Origin: a bacterium
Lineage (GTDB): Bacteria; Desulfobacterota; DSWW01
Direction of reading: 5' to 3'
Assembly: GCA_028277985.1 (NCBI GenBank)
Contig: JANQFG010000211.1
Location: 56,621 to 120,620, forward strand
DNA length: 64,000 bases
In this document: positions 7,666-14,482 of the stretch, in pieces
Numbering within the stretch: the first letter of the stretch is position 1
Layout of the letters: the number at the start of each line of letters is the position of its first letter
Translations under genes and position numbers: made by a program
The notes under the pieces: model-generated
Seen by the model: only the letters and a program-made list of their open reading frames with translations
What the model was told of the DNA's origin: nothing
The model's database searches: none

Positions 7666-8988
7666 ATGAGACGTCCGCACCTCGATCCGGTCCCCCCGGA
7701 GACGAGATCGGTACTGGCCAGGGCCTGGTCCCAGGTTCCCGAGAGATTCCGGACCCCAACGCAGTTCCTCGGCCGCCAGTACGCCGGCTGCGGGGGCATG
7801 ATCGGTCTCATGCCCCGCTGCGATCTGTCGTGCCAGGGTTGTTACCTGGGCGAAGAGAGCGAGAAAGCCGGCCCCAGTCCGCTCGGCGAGCTCAAACACC
7901 AATTGCGGACCCTCTCCAGGTGGCTCGGCCCTGCCGGCAACCTCCAACTCACCGACGGGGAGGTAACGCTCAGGCCCGAGGACGAGATCGTGGATCTCAT
8001 CATCTCGGCCCGTGCCATGGGGCTCGTCCCCATGCTGATGACGAACGGCGAGACCCTTAGGCGCAGGCAGGGCATGCTAGAGCGGTTGATGACCCGCGGT
8101 GGATTGAGTGAAATCTGCTTTCACGTGGATACGACCATGCAGGGGCGGCGGAACGGCTATGCCGACCCGCTCTGCGAGGCGGATCTCGACGGTTTGCGCG
8201 AAGAATTCGCGGACATGATCCGAACTGCGAGACGCGCGACAGGAATGGGCCTCGAGGCGGCCTCGACCGTGACGGTCACCCCAAGCAATCTGGACGACGT
8301 TCCCGGTGTGATCCGCTGGTTCTTCCGGAACGCGGACGCCTTCAAGATGGTGAGCTTTCAGCCGGCGGCCCGGGTGGGCAGGACGCAACAGGACCTGGGC
8401 GGGATAAGGCCCGACCCCCTCTGGAGGCGCATCGCGGATGGCGCGGGCACACCGGATCTGCGCAAGGGGGAGGGTTGGCTCGGCCACCCGGATTGCACCC
8501 GCTTCGTGCAGGGCCTCCTGGTCGGGGCCCCGGATGATCCCCCCGTGTTTCATCCCCTTTACCGGCAGGACGTTCAGGAGGAGATGAACCTCGTCTCCGA
8601 GCTGGCGGATCGGTTGGGTGGTGTTTCCTTCCGTCTCGACGGGCGAAGGGCCTCTGTGAAGAAGGCCATGAAGATCATCGCTTCCCATCCCGGTTTTCTC
8701 GCGGGACGGGTCATCCCGGGGGCGTGGAGCCTTCTGCGGCGCGTGTCCGAGGGCAAGCCGCTCAAGCTTCTTGGAGAACGGGCGCTGGGACGGACGGAGA
8801 TCAGATACTTCAATATCGTGAGCCACCACTTCATGGACCGTGAGGAGGCAGAGACACCCCTGGGGCGCGAACGTATGGATCTTTGCGTCTTCCGCGTGCC
8901 CATCGGTGACAGGCTGGAGCCGATGTGCGCCCTCAACGCTCTGGGGCTTCGAAAAGCCTACTACCGCGAAAGGGGGGACGTTGTTTAA
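7666..8988 (+). CDS. Radical SAM protein, unknown reaction
   Basis: A 440-residue radical SAM enzyme. The [4Fe-4S]-binding CxxxCxxC is Cys52, Cys56 and Cys59 in PRCDLSCQGCYLG, followed by TDGEVTLRP (GGE-like SAM contact) and LMTNGETL, and later MVSFQPAARVGR. There is no N-terminal ferredoxin insertion as in glycyl radical enzyme activases and no obvious SPASM cysteine set; a few cysteines are scattered C-terminally (GHPDCTRF, MDLCVF, MCALN). The ATG is two nucleotides after the stop of the small lipoprotein gene. The last codons (GDVV, stop) lie inside the left arm of a perfect 29-bp inverted repeat, so the native C-terminus may have been altered by that repeat. The next gene is Lgt-like, so a lipid or lipoprotein modification is a reasonable guess. 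Confidence 0.82.
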   Translation: MRRPHLDPVPPETRSVLARAWSQVPERFRTPTQFLGRQYAGCGGMIGLMPRCDLSCQGCYLGEESEKAGPSPLGELKHQLRTLSRWLGPAGNLQLTDGEVTLRPEDEIVDLIISARAMGLVPMLMTNGETLRRRQGMLERLMTRGGLSEICFHVDTTMQGRRNGYADPLCEADLDGLREEFADMIRTARRATGMGLEAASTVTVTPSNLDDVPGVIRWFFRNADAFKMVSFQPAARVGRTQQDLGGIRPDPLWRRIADGAGTPDLRKGEGWLGHPDCTRFVQGLLVGAPDDPPVFHPLYRQDVQEEMNLVSELADRLGGVSFRLDGRRASVKKAMKIIASHPGFLAGRVIPGAWSLLRRVSEGKPLKLLGERALGRTEIRYFNIVSHHFMDREEAETPLGRERMDLCVFRVPIGDRLEPMCALNALGLRKAYYRERGDVV

Positions 8989-9037
8989 TTCGTTAACTTT
9001 CTCGTTACGAAAGTTAACGAATTAAACAACGTCCCCC
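8973..9037. repeat. Perfect REP-type inverted repeat (29-bp arms, 7-nt loop)
   Basis: Left arm 8973-9001 and right arm 9009-9037 are exact reverse complements (GGGGGACGTTGTTTAATTCG ... CGAATTAAACAACGTCCCCC), separated by TCGTTAC. The arms begin with a GGGGAC head and an AT-rich body, the design of REP elements mobilised by RAYT (IS200-like Y1) transposases. The stop codon of the radical SAM gene (8986-8988) is inside the left arm. There is no T-tract, so it is not a standard intrinsic terminator. A decayed RAYT with a different REP lies at 35.56-35.69 kb. Confidence 0.85.
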
Positions 9038-9074
9038 TAACAGGAGCCGTCTCAGGGCAAGGAGCCCCCTGTCG

Positions 9075-9866
9075 ATGCTTCCCAAGATCGGCCCTTTCCA
9101 CCTCTACGGCCTGCTGAATGCGGTCGCCTTCGTGTGTGCCGTGCTCTGGCTCAAGAGCAAACGTGAGCGGCTGGGACTCTCGGAGAACGAGTTTTGGGCC
9201 GCTGTATGGTTGATGTTCGCAGGGGCGATCATCGGAGCCAAAGGACTCTTCGTGATCCTGGGGTGGGAGCACTACGCCTCGGGGGAGATGAAGTTCTGGC
9301 GGGATTTTCGGACGGGCTTCGTCTTTTTCGGTGGCCTGGTCGGCGCAGCCCTGGTTGGGCTGCTCTTCGGGTGGGCAAAGGGGCTCGGCTTTCGGCGAGG
9401 ATCCGACTACTATGCTGTCGCAGTTCCTTTCGGTCACGCCGTGGTGCGCGTCGGCTGCTTTCTCGCCGGATGCTGTCACGGCAAGCCTTCGGAAATGCCC
9501 TGGGCGGTAAGCGTTACACATCCCCTCACCCTCACGACCGAGCCCTTTCGAGGCGTTCCGCTTCACCCGGTTCAACTCTACGAGGCTGCGGGCCTGCTTG
9601 TCATAGCCGAGGTTTGTCGGAGGGCCCTTTCGCGGGTCGAGGCCGGCCGCCTTCCACCGGGCAGTGCCTTCAGGCTCTACCTGGCACTCTACGGGGTCTT
9701 GCGGCTCGCCATGGATTTCTTCCGAGGGGACGGCAGACCGGAGAGATTCCTTGGCCTCTCCCACCAGCAGGGACTGGCACTGGCCTGCCTGGCCGTGGCG
9801 TGGTTCATGGGATACGGAAAGCTCGAGCGCGGCGCCCACCAATCCGGCCGGGCACCTGCTCCTTGA
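9075..9866 (+). CDS. Lgt-like (prolipoprotein diacylglyceryl transferase family) membrane protein
   Basis: A 263-residue polytopic membrane protein of the Lgt superfamily. Family marks: IGPFHLYGL at the N-terminus, FFGGLVGAALVGLL, the core RVGCFLAGCCHGKP near residues 125-138, and PVQLYEAAG. True Lgt has HGRxGNxxN-type residues in the core; here that position is the RxGCFxxGCCxG variant, so it belongs to a side branch whose substrate is not established. It probably transfers or handles a lipid group at the inner membrane. It follows a small lipoprotein and a radical SAM gene on the same strand, separated from the latter by a REP hairpin. The ATG is 37 nt after the repeat. Not a housekeeping lgt by context. 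Confidence 0.8.
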   Translation: MLPKIGPFHLYGLLNAVAFVCAVLWLKSKRERLGLSENEFWAAVWLMFAGAIIGAKGLFVILGWEHYASGEMKFWRDFRTGFVFFGGLVGAALVGLLFGWAKGLGFRRGSDYYAVAVPFGHAVVRVGCFLAGCCHGKPSEMPWAVSVTHPLTLTTEPFRGVPLHPVQLYEAAGLLVIAEVCRRALSRVEAGRLPPGSAFRLYLALYGVLRLAMDFFRGDGRPERFLGLSHQQGLALACLAVAWFMGYGKLERGAHQSGRAPAP

Positions 9867-9877
9867 GGCATGCGAGA

Positions 9878-10708
9878 CTACTTCCCGTTCAACGACCAGT
9901 CGTAGTCGAGGAACCGGATCTTCGGGTCCTTGCGGGCCATATGTGAGGCTGCCGTCTCGTCCATGTAGGGGGCAACGAAATCCGCGAGCCCGCTCTTCGC
10001 CGTCACGAAGTCTCCCTTGAACCAGTCGAAGATCTTGGACAGATAGAGCTTGTTCGCGTCCGCATCGAACCGGTTCTTGGTCGTATCTCGGATGAATGCG
10101 CGGGCCGATTCCTCCAGTTGTCTCTCGAGGTCGGTGGCGCGGTACGCCTCCGATCGCAGGGTAGGGCAACTCTCCGATGCGCACACGATCGCAAAGTGTA
10201 TTCTCGGCTCTTCGAACAAGGCCCGCAGGATCCCATTCTCGATGTCGTTGAGCGAAAGGTTCTTGCCGTGGTACCAGCCGATCGGAACGAAGGACTTCCG
10301 GAAAGCGGCCAGTGGGAGCGTCCCGATGGATCGGATGCTCTTGACCGGATAGTTGTCGAGGATGAGCTTTATGGTGTAAGCGTTGTAAGCGTTGATCCAG
10401 AAGGCGAGCCGCTGTTCCTTGCTCCAGGAGGGATAGCGCTGGGAACAAACCGACTCGAGCGAGGCAAGATACGAGGCTAGTCCCTCCTCGCCTTCTTTTT
10501 TCAGACGCGCATAATCGACCCGGCCTTCACGCGTGTACTGCTCGAGGATCGAGCTCCAGGCGGCATGGGAGTGGTCGAAGGGTCGGCAACCCCCATCCTT
10601 GTCATTCTCCCCCCGGGCCGGTGTGGCAATCAGTGCAAGCCCGAGTATGAGGACTGCGAACCCGTTGACTCCTCTCTTGACCCCTGAGAAGCATGGGCGT
10701 GTCTCCAT
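9878..10708 (-). CDS. DUF547-containing secreted protein
   Basis: A 276-residue protein with an N-terminal signal peptide (GFAVLILGLALIATPARGEN) and a DUF547 domain. Diagnostic stretches are EQRLAFWINAYNAYTIKLIL, VPIGWYHGKNLSLNDIENGI (GxxxSLxxIE) and RIHFAIVCASESCPTL (HFALVCAxxSCPxL). The domain is found in bacterial exported proteins and plants; its biochemical role is unknown. I take ATG 10708, which has GGAGAG 8 nt upstream, rather than ATG 10741 (11 codons further up), because it places the hydrophobic segment at the usual signal-peptide distance. The gene converges with the Lgt-like gene, leaving only 11 nt between stops. Confidence 0.85.
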   Translation of the reverse strand: METRPCFSGVKRGVNGFAVLILGLALIATPARGENDKDGGCRPFDHSHAAWSSILEQYTREGRVDYARLKKEGEEGLASYLASLESVCSQRYPSWSKEQRLAFWINAYNAYTIKLILDNYPVKSIRSIGTLPLAAFRKSFVPIGWYHGKNLSLNDIENGILRALFEEPRIHFAIVCASESCPTLRSEAYRATDLERQLEESARAFIRDTTKNRFDADANKLYLSKIFDWFKGDFVTAKSGLADFVAPYMDETAASHMARKDPKIRFLDYDWSLNGK

Positions 10709-10826
10709 GTTCTGCTCTCCTTCCCTCTCGCGTTTCATCAAACCCCAACAAGGTACATATGCTATAGGATGCGTGCAACCTCCGATAGGGAGCTTTTGCG
10801 AGAGGACGTGAGCTCAATTGCAGCTT

Positions 10827-11516
10827 TCAGGCGCGCTCGAACCTGTAGTCACAGAACTTGCCCCCCCGTCCGATCGTGCTGGTTCGACTGTAGACGATGC
10901 CGGCGGAGGAACAGTAGTTCGGATAGAAGATGTCGTCCACACGGCAGACCGGGGCGCAGGCTTCTTTCACCCCGAGCCCGCTGTATGCTGCCTCCCAGGC
11001 GCACCATGTGCAATGGATCTGAAGGGCATCCGGATTGTCTTCGGCGGTCTCGTACAGGAAGAGACCAGCCCTGCGATTGGCTTCCATCATGGCTGAAAAC
11101 CATTCGGAAAAGGCAAGGAACGGGTCCTCGGTTTCTCTGAGATCCTGGTCGAGGGGAAAAGACGCGGCAAACACTTTCGGCCAGGTCTGCTCAGCAATCC
11201 GCTCGAACACCCGGGTTGTCTTGTCGATCCCTCTCAACCTTCGGAAAGCCGAGAAGGAGGACGCCCATTCTATCTGTTGCCGGACGAATGCGTCATCATT
11301 GAGCCCCTTCTCGCGCAGAGAAGAGAGATCCCGTCCGAGCATTCTCCCCTTTTCCTCAGATGCAATCTCCAAGTACCGCTCCAGATCCCCGCCTTCCAGG
11401 TTCTGCTCTAGTATACTCTCTCCCAGTCTGGAGATTTGCTTCTCGGTCTGCTTGCCGATGCCTGCTGCCATTTCGAGTAGTGTCTTTCCATAGTTCCTCA
11501 GGGATGTCGGTTCCAT
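10827..11516 (-). CDS. L-2-amino-thiazoline-4-carboxylate hydrolase-like protein
   Basis: A 229-residue cytoplasmic protein. The C-terminal half carries the pattern of the ATC-hydrolase family: HCTWCAWEAAYSGLG, then EACAPVCRVDD and a terminal GGKFCDYRFERA. The conserved CxxxxxxxxlG...C..D...C.xR/F cysteines may bind a cofactor or metal. In the founding member the enzyme opens 2-amino-thiazoline-4-carboxylate to N-carbamoyl-cysteine; most relatives in anaerobes have unknown substrates. The N-terminal ~100 residues are helical. It stands alone between convergent and divergent genes, 170 nt from its upstream neighbour. The family call is moderate and the reaction should not be assumed. Confidence 0.65.
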   Translation of the reverse strand: MEPTSLRNYGKTLLEMAAGIGKQTEKQISRLGESILEQNLEGGDLERYLEIASEEKGRMLGRDLSSLREKGLNDDAFVRQQIEWASSFSAFRRLRGIDKTTRVFERIAEQTWPKVFAASFPLDQDLRETEDPFLAFSEWFSAMMEANRRAGLFLYETAEDNPDALQIHCTWCAWEAAYSGLGVKEACAPVCRVDDIFYPNYCSSAGIVYSRTSTIGRGGKFCDYRFERA

Positions 11517-11688
11517 AGGTTTCCCCTCATCGTTCGAACGCTGTGCAGAATGTTACCGCCTGTACCGTCTCTTCCGTGGAAACGTGCTTGCCTTCCCACT
11601 CGTATCAGAAGCGAGGGATTCGAACATCGCCCGATCGGGGGACGATGCCTGTTTTCTTGCTCACCGGGAGTCGGCACACCAGGGCTGA

Positions 11689-11970
11689 TCAATCCGTCTC
11701 CTCAATCCAGACGGTGTGTTCAACGAGTCCGAACTCCTTGAGAGCCTGAACCAGGCCCAGGCCCGGAAGGCTTCCACGCTCTTCCGGGCGATTTGTCTCC
11801 CAACGGAGCAGGAGCACAACGTCACCCGGGAAGGCGGCGTGGCCGTAAACATGCACTTCAAAGGTATGGGCCGCCCTCTCGTGGCAGGCGAGCAGTCCCT
11901 TGAGACGTGACTTGAGCGCCTCTTCTTGGTTGCGCCCCGTCCTGATCCGAATCAATTCCATCCACGGCAT
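11689..11970 (-). CDS. Small conserved-looking protein, unknown function
   Basis: A 93-residue protein starting at ATG 11970 with GGGAGGG upstream. The long minus-strand frame continues far upstream through the opposing regulator gene, but only this part looks real. Sequence features: MPWMELIRIRTG, a helix LKSRLKGLLAC, strands HTFEVHVYGHAAFPGD and VVLLLRWE, a small glycine turn RGSLPGLGL, and ALKEFGLVEHTVWIEE. This has the alternating helix/strand pattern of a small alpha/beta (dimeric, ferredoxin-like) domain. It is divergent from the GAF/sigma-54 activator at 12169, sharing a 198-nt intergenic region with activator-type palindromes. No family name is offered. Confidence 0.6.
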   Translation of the reverse strand: MPWMELIRIRTGRNQEEALKSRLKGLLACHERAAHTFEVHVYGHAAFPGDVVLLLRWETNRPEERGSLPGLGLVQALKEFGLVEHTVWIEETD

Positions 11971-12097
11971 CGATGAATTCCCTCCCGTCGGTGTCGACAG
12001 GTCTTTATGCTCGATGCGTTCCACCCCAGGTTTCCCCCACAGACAGTGAATTCGGCACGGTTCTAGCCGGGCAGACGCAATATTTGACAATTTGGTA

Positions 12098-12111
12098 TGT
12101 CGTATGTGACA
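12098..12111. promoter_or_regulatory. Activator-type palindrome, site 1 (TGTC-N6-GACA)
   Basis: TGTCGTATGTGACA. Related 14-mers lie at 12127-12140, 59284-59297 and 59307-59320. A further TTTGACA half-site occurs at 12083-12089. Likely binding site of a sigma-54 activator with the Fis-type HTH encoded next door (inference). Confidence 0.5.
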
Positions 12112-12126
12112 CTCCACCCCAGAAAA

Positions 12127-12140
12127 CGTCATATGTGAAC
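12127..12140. promoter_or_regulatory. Activator-type palindrome, site 2
   Basis: CGTCATATGTGAAC, spaced 29 bp start-to-start from site 1 and ending 28 nt before the activator's ATG. It shares the run AACGTCATATxTGA with the site at 59284, some 47 kb away. Its closeness to the start codon would suit autoregulation. Confidence 0.5.
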
Positions 12141-12168
12141 ATCCACAGGGCGGGATAGGACGAAATCC

Positions 12169-13704
12169 ATGATGATCGATGAAAAGGAATTCTTCAGGGA
12201 AGCCACCCTGCGCATCTGCGGGAGCCTGAACATAGAGAAGGCCGTTTGGGACTGTTTGCTCTACGTTCGCGAGTTCATCCCGGTTGACGGGATGTTCCTG
12301 AGCCACGTTCGCCCTGACCTGGGATCGATCGAGTATCTGGCGGAAGCGACACCGGAGGGAGGAGCCCGGTCCGGGACCCTGGTTCCGATGCCGCGTGAGA
12401 CGATCGAGTGGATGTTGAAGGAGGAGCTGGAGAGTACGATGCTCATCGGTCGGCCCGAGACCCATCCGGTTGCCGGTGTCGTCACGAAGTACTTCGGAAG
12501 ACCGGACACATCGGTCATCACGGTTCGCCTGATGTTGGAGGGGGAGTTGCTGGGTGCCATGTCCGTGATCGCGGAGGGGAATGACACCTTCACCCAGGAG
12601 CATGCCGATCTGCTGAGTTCGCTCAGAGAGCCCTTTGCCGTTGCGCTGTCCAACTGCATCCGTTTCCAGGAAGTCCACGATTTGAAGGAGCTCTTGAAGG
12701 ATGAAAACCGCTACCTGCACGAAGAGCTTCGACAGATTGCGGGTACGGAAATCATAGGCTCCGATTTCGGGCTGAAGGGCGTAATGGAGTTGGCTCGCCA
12801 GGTGGCCCCCATGGACAGCCCGGTCCTGTTGATGGGTGAGACCGGGACCGGCAAGGAAATGATCGCCGCCGCGATACACAGCCTTTCCGAACGCAGGGAA
12901 GGGCCCTTCATCAAGGTCAACTGCGGTGCCATCCCTCCGAGTCTGATCGACAGCGAACTCTTCGGACACGAGAAGGGCGCTTTCACAGGTGCCATGACAC
13001 AGAAACGAGGGCGTTTCGAGCGCGGCCACGGGGGAATCATCTTCCTGGACGAAATCGGAGAGCTCCCGCCGGAGGCACAGGTCAGGCTCTTGAGGGTGCT
13101 TCAGGAAAAGGAGATCGAGCGGGTGGGGGGCACGAATCCGGTCAAGGTGGACATCCGGATCATTGCTGCAACCCATCGAAATCTAGTCGAGATGACACAG
13201 AAGGAAGAATTCCGCGAGGATCTGTTCTTTCGGATCAACGTATTCCCCATAGCCATCCCGCCTCTGAGAACGAGAATGGGTGATATCCCGGCCCTGGTCC
13301 AACACTTCCTGAGGAAGAAGTCCCGTGAAATGGGGCTCGGCTATGTTCCGTCGGTTGCCGTGGGCGCGATCGAGAAGCTGGAAGTGTACAACTGGCCGGG
13401 CAATGTCAGGGAACTCGAGAATACGGTGGAGAGGGCGCTCATCCTGAGCAAAGGCGAACCGATCACCTTTGACGAGTTCGCCGATCAGACCGAGGGCTCT
13501 TCCGAAGGGAACGCCGCCGAGAATGCAGAAGGTTCGCTCCTTCTGGACTCGGCGGTTCGCAGGCATATCGAACGAGTGTTAAGAATGACTCAGGGCAGAG
13601 TTGCCGGAGAGGATGGTGCGGCAGAGATTCTGGGCATCAACCCCTCCACCCTGCGACACAGAATGAGAAAGTTGGGAATCTTTTTCGGCCGAAGCACGAG
13701 TTAA
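12169..13704 (+). CDS. Sigma-54-dependent transcriptional activator with GAF domain
   Basis: A 511-residue enhancer-binding protein in three parts. Residues ~1-165 form a GAF-type sensor (LRICGSLNIEKAVWDCLLYV ... VALSNCIRF). Residues ~190-425 form the AAA+ domain with Walker A GETGTGKE, the sigma-54-contacting GAFTGA loop near residue 270 (KGAFTGAMTQKRGRFE), Walker B GGIIFLDEIGELP and sensor NWPGNVRELENTVERAL. Residues ~465-507 are a Fis-type HTH (EILGINPSTLRHRMRKLG). It activates sigma-54 promoters in response to an unknown small molecule bound by GAF. The HTH closely resembles that of the partial activator at 63842, and both loci carry the same palindromic DNA site. It is divergent from the small gene at 11689. 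A perfect hairpin terminator follows. Confidence 0.95.
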   Translation: MMIDEKEFFREATLRICGSLNIEKAVWDCLLYVREFIPVDGMFLSHVRPDLGSIEYLAEATPEGGARSGTLVPMPRETIEWMLKEELESTMLIGRPETHPVAGVVTKYFGRPDTSVITVRLMLEGELLGAMSVIAEGNDTFTQEHADLLSSLREPFAVALSNCIRFQEVHDLKELLKDENRYLHEELRQIAGTEIIGSDFGLKGVMELARQVAPMDSPVLLMGETGTGKEMIAAAIHSLSERREGPFIKVNCGAIPPSLIDSELFGHEKGAFTGAMTQKRGRFERGHGGIIFLDEIGELPPEAQVRLLRVLQEKEIERVGGTNPVKVDIRIIAATHRNLVEMTQKEEFREDLFFRINVFPIAIPPLRTRMGDIPALVQHFLRKKSREMGLGYVPSVAVGAIEKLEVYNWPGNVRELENTVERALILSKGEPITFDEFADQTEGSSEGNAAENAEGSLLLDSAVRRHIERVLRMTQGRVAGEDGAAEILGINPSTLRHRMRKLGIFFGRSTS

Positions 13705-13712
13705 TAAGTCGA

Positions 13713-13732
13713 GAAGGCCTGCGCAGGCCTTC
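13713..13732 (+). terminator. Palindromic hairpin after the sigma-54 activator
   Basis: A perfect 20-nt palindrome, GAAGGCCT-GCGC-AGGCCTTC, 9 nt after the activator's stop codon. The downstream tract is pyrimidine-rich (CCTCTTC) rather than pure T, so it is a weak intrinsic terminator or an RNA-end-protecting hairpin. Confidence 0.5.
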
Positions 13733-13748
13733 CCTCTTCGAATCCCTT

Positions 13749-13769
13749 CCCCCTAACGGGTCCGACCCC
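13749..13769. repeat. Possible REP half-element
   Basis: Read on the minus strand this stretch has a GGGGTCGGACCC core followed by GTTAGGGG, similar in design to RAYT-associated REP heads (GGGGTC / GGGGAC). Only one arm is evident, in the noncoding gap 13733-13939. Weakly supported. Confidence 0.3.
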
Positions 13770-13939
13770 GATCGTAAGACGCTGTTCCTTCACCCAGCGA
13801 AACCTGGCACCCCTTTTGCATTCGCTACCGGTCAGTCCTTTCGAAAGGCAAATACGGCAGACGGGTGGAAGCGGCGCGAATCACAGCTTCCGAAACCAAC
13901 CCCGCTCGAGGGGCAAAGACAAGATAGGAGGTCAACAAA

Positions 13940-14395
13940 ATGAAAAGCCAATCGACTCATAAGATTGTTGCGCTGGGGCTCATAGCTGCGGTTGTATGCC
14001 TCGGTATGCTCCACAGCAGTACGGATGCCAGTATCTTCTTCCGAAACGGCGAAAACCGTAGCGAGGGGCCGGTCGCGGTCTCTGCCACACAGTTGGTAGG
14101 CTCACAAGAGATACCTGCTTCCCTGGAGATCAATGCATCGGGCGTTGTCTTCAAGAACGAAACGATGGTGAAAGAACGACGCATCCCCTGGAGTAGGATT
14201 TCCTACTGGCGATACCACGGTCCCAGGTGCGAGTGCTCGACCGACGAATCCGAAAAGGGTTGCGTGCTCAGGATCTTCGTTCTCGGCAACGCGCACTTTC
14301 GGGAACCCCTGTACTTCAAGATTGCCGCGTCTGAAGCGTGCGGACAGACGATTCATGAAGCGATGAATCAGCATCATCCTTTCGGCGGAATCTGA
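13940..14395 (+). CDS. Secreted protein of unknown function
   Basis: A 151-residue protein with a strong RBS (AGGAGGT) and an N-terminal signal peptide (HKIVALGLIAAVVCLGMLHS). The mature part is mostly predicted beta strand (LEINASGVVFKN, ISYWRYHG, CVLRIFVLG, EPLYFKIAAS). It has a CEC pair plus two further cysteines (GPRCECSTDESEKGC; SEACGQ), suggesting disulfides in the periplasm. The C-terminus HQHHPF-like segment (NQHHPFGGI) may bind metal, but this is speculative. It stands alone and is followed by a strong terminator. No family recognised. Confidence 0.7.
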   Translation: MKSQSTHKIVALGLIAAVVCLGMLHSSTDASIFFRNGENRSEGPVAVSATQLVGSQEIPASLEINASGVVFKNETMVKERRIPWSRISYWRYHGPRCECSTDESEKGCVLRIFVLGNAHFREPLYFKIAASEACGQTIHEAMNQHHPFGGI

Positions 14396-14408
14396 ACCCC
14401 CCTGGCCG

Positions 14409-14445
14409 GGAGGGCTCGCCTGGATCCTTTTGGGGCGGGCCCTCC
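14409..14445 (+). terminator. Rho-independent-type hairpin
   Basis: Stem GGAGGGCTCGCC (14409-14420) pairs with GGCGGGCCCTCC (14434-14445), 11 of 12 Watson-Crick plus one mismatch, with a 13-nt loop. It lies 14 nt after the stop of the secreted protein gene. The following tract (TAACGGCC) is not T-rich. Confidence 0.6.
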
Positions 14446-14482
14446 TAACGGCCTAAACGATGTAGCTGAATGGGAGGGTGCC

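Noticed and set aside
7666..8988. Glycyl radical enzyme activase
   Set aside because: The radical SAM protein is 440 aa, lacks the N-terminal ferredoxin-like cluster region of activases and is separated from the glycyl radical gene by two other genes.
8985..10448. 487-codon minus-strand frame spanning the Lgt-like gene and part of the DUF547 gene
   Set aside because: It crosses two well-supported genes and starts in the REP repeat; no motifs.
11971..13176. Long minus-strand frame (495 codons in total) through the sigma-54 activator
   Set aside because: It is antisense to a clear GAF-AAA-HTH gene. Only its last 93 codons (11689-11970), outside the activator, have an RBS and protein-like sequence.
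13828..13925. Possible riboswitch (CGAAAGGCAAATACGGCAG) before the 13940 secreted protein
   Set aside because: Only short similarity to GEMM-type motifs; no consistent paired structure could be drawn.
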